Assembly: GCA_021442745.1 (NCBI GenBank)
Contig: JABUSI010000255.1
Span: 1-6,076 of the forward strand
Length of the DNA: 6,076 nucleotides
Direction of reading: 5' to 3'
Origin: Erysipelotrichaceae bacterium
GTDB lineage: Bacteria; Bacillota_I; Bacilli_A; Erysipelotrichales; Erysipelotrichaceae
Shown here: positions 5,748 through 6,076 of the stretch, piece after piece
Numbering within the stretch: the stretch's first letter is position 1
Layout: each line of letters starts with the position of its first letter
Notes under the pieces: model-generated
Seen by the model: only the letters and a program-made list of their open reading frames with translations
Database searches by the model: none
Told to the model about the DNA's origin: nothing
Position numbers and translations under genes: made by a program

Positions 5748-6076
5748 ATGGGTATTTTCAGCAAAAAGAAAACGACAGCCTCTGACACCCTGGATGATAT
5801 CAGTTACATTGCCGACTTCCATCACGAGGAAGGATTATGGCATCAGTATGATTTCCTGCTGGCGGCAAGAGGATACGGATGGGACTATATGGTAAATACT
5901 GCAGAGTATATGGCAAATGCCGAACTTACCGATATCGGTACCGTCAGTGTTACCGCCACGCTAGGGGAAAAAAGTTCCGAACGGATTGAGGAATACAAAA
6001 CATTCGGATCCATCAAAGCGATGCCGTCGTTATCTGTAGAAGGTGCTTCTTTAGGAATCGGCGGAATGAGTAACAT
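5748..6076 (+). CDS. Unrecognised protein, 5' part (cut by right edge)
   Basis: An open frame of 109 codons starts at ATG 5748, 14 bases after the GNAT stop codon, with AAAGGA (5737-5742) 5 bases upstream; it is open at the right edge. I do not recognise the family. It begins MGIFSKKK (short and basic), then an acidic segment with many aromatic and His residues (DDISYIADFHHEEGLWHQYDFLLAARGYGWDYM split over 15-48), then alternating beta-like sequence (about 58-73) and a Gly/Ser-rich stretch (SVEGASLGIGGMSN, 96-109). There is no signal peptide or clear transmembrane segment in the visible part. The close spacing suggests translation with the GNAT gene from one message. A real gene is likely from the ribosome site, codon use like its neighbours, and the absence of stops; the function is unknown. 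Confidence 0.75.
   Translation, partial: MGIFSKKKTTASDTLDDISYIADFHHEEGLWHQYDFLLAARGYGWDYMVNTAEYMANAELTDIGTVSVTATLGEKSSERIEEYKTFGSIKAMPSLSVEGASLGIGGMSN

Overview
The window looks like chromosome of a low-to-moderate-GC Gram-positive bacterium (Bacillota). The support is strong AGGAG-type ribosome binding sites, a beta-glucoside-type PTS permease with a CcpA-like cre site, an RpiR-family regulator, and intrinsic terminators with U-tracts. The overall gene style would fit an Erysipelotrichia-like or related gut lineage, but that placement is inference from style, not from a marker gene.

Layout, left to right. (1) Positions 1-587, minus strand: the 5' part of a PTS EIIB-EIIC sugar permease that runs off the left edge. 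Its own promoter region (588-660) carries a cre-like box. (2) 664-1484, minus strand: an RpiR/MurR-type regulator (HTH plus SIS) followed by a good terminator, so regulator and permease are adjacent but probably separately transcribed. The pair is most simply read as sugar-phosphate-responsive control of the PTS gene. (3) 1485-1713: a 229-bp divergent intergenic region that holds a 31-bp direct repeat, present twice with one mismatch and 85 bp apart, each copy containing a small palindrome. (4) 1714-2958, plus strand: a stand-alone AAA ATPase with a DUF4143-type C-terminal half. (5) 2977-3007: a terminator lying between convergent genes. (6) 3019-3927, minus strand: a membrane-anchored alpha/beta hydrolase with a complete Ser-Asp-His triad. 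(7) 3928-4128: a 201-bp divergent region with several nested palindromes. (8) 4129 to the right edge, plus strand: a tight three-gene run of a cytoplasmic leucine-rich-repeat protein, a GNAT acetyltransferase and an unrecognised protein cut by the right edge.

How the genes relate: only the RpiR-PTS pair has a clear functional link. The ATPase is an orphan whose upstream repeat is the strongest unexplained DNA signal here. The LRR-GNAT-unknown run looks co-transcribed, but its role cannot be read from sequence. No RNA genes, CRISPR array, insertion sequence or origin was found, and no stretch longer than 300 bases lacks a gene.
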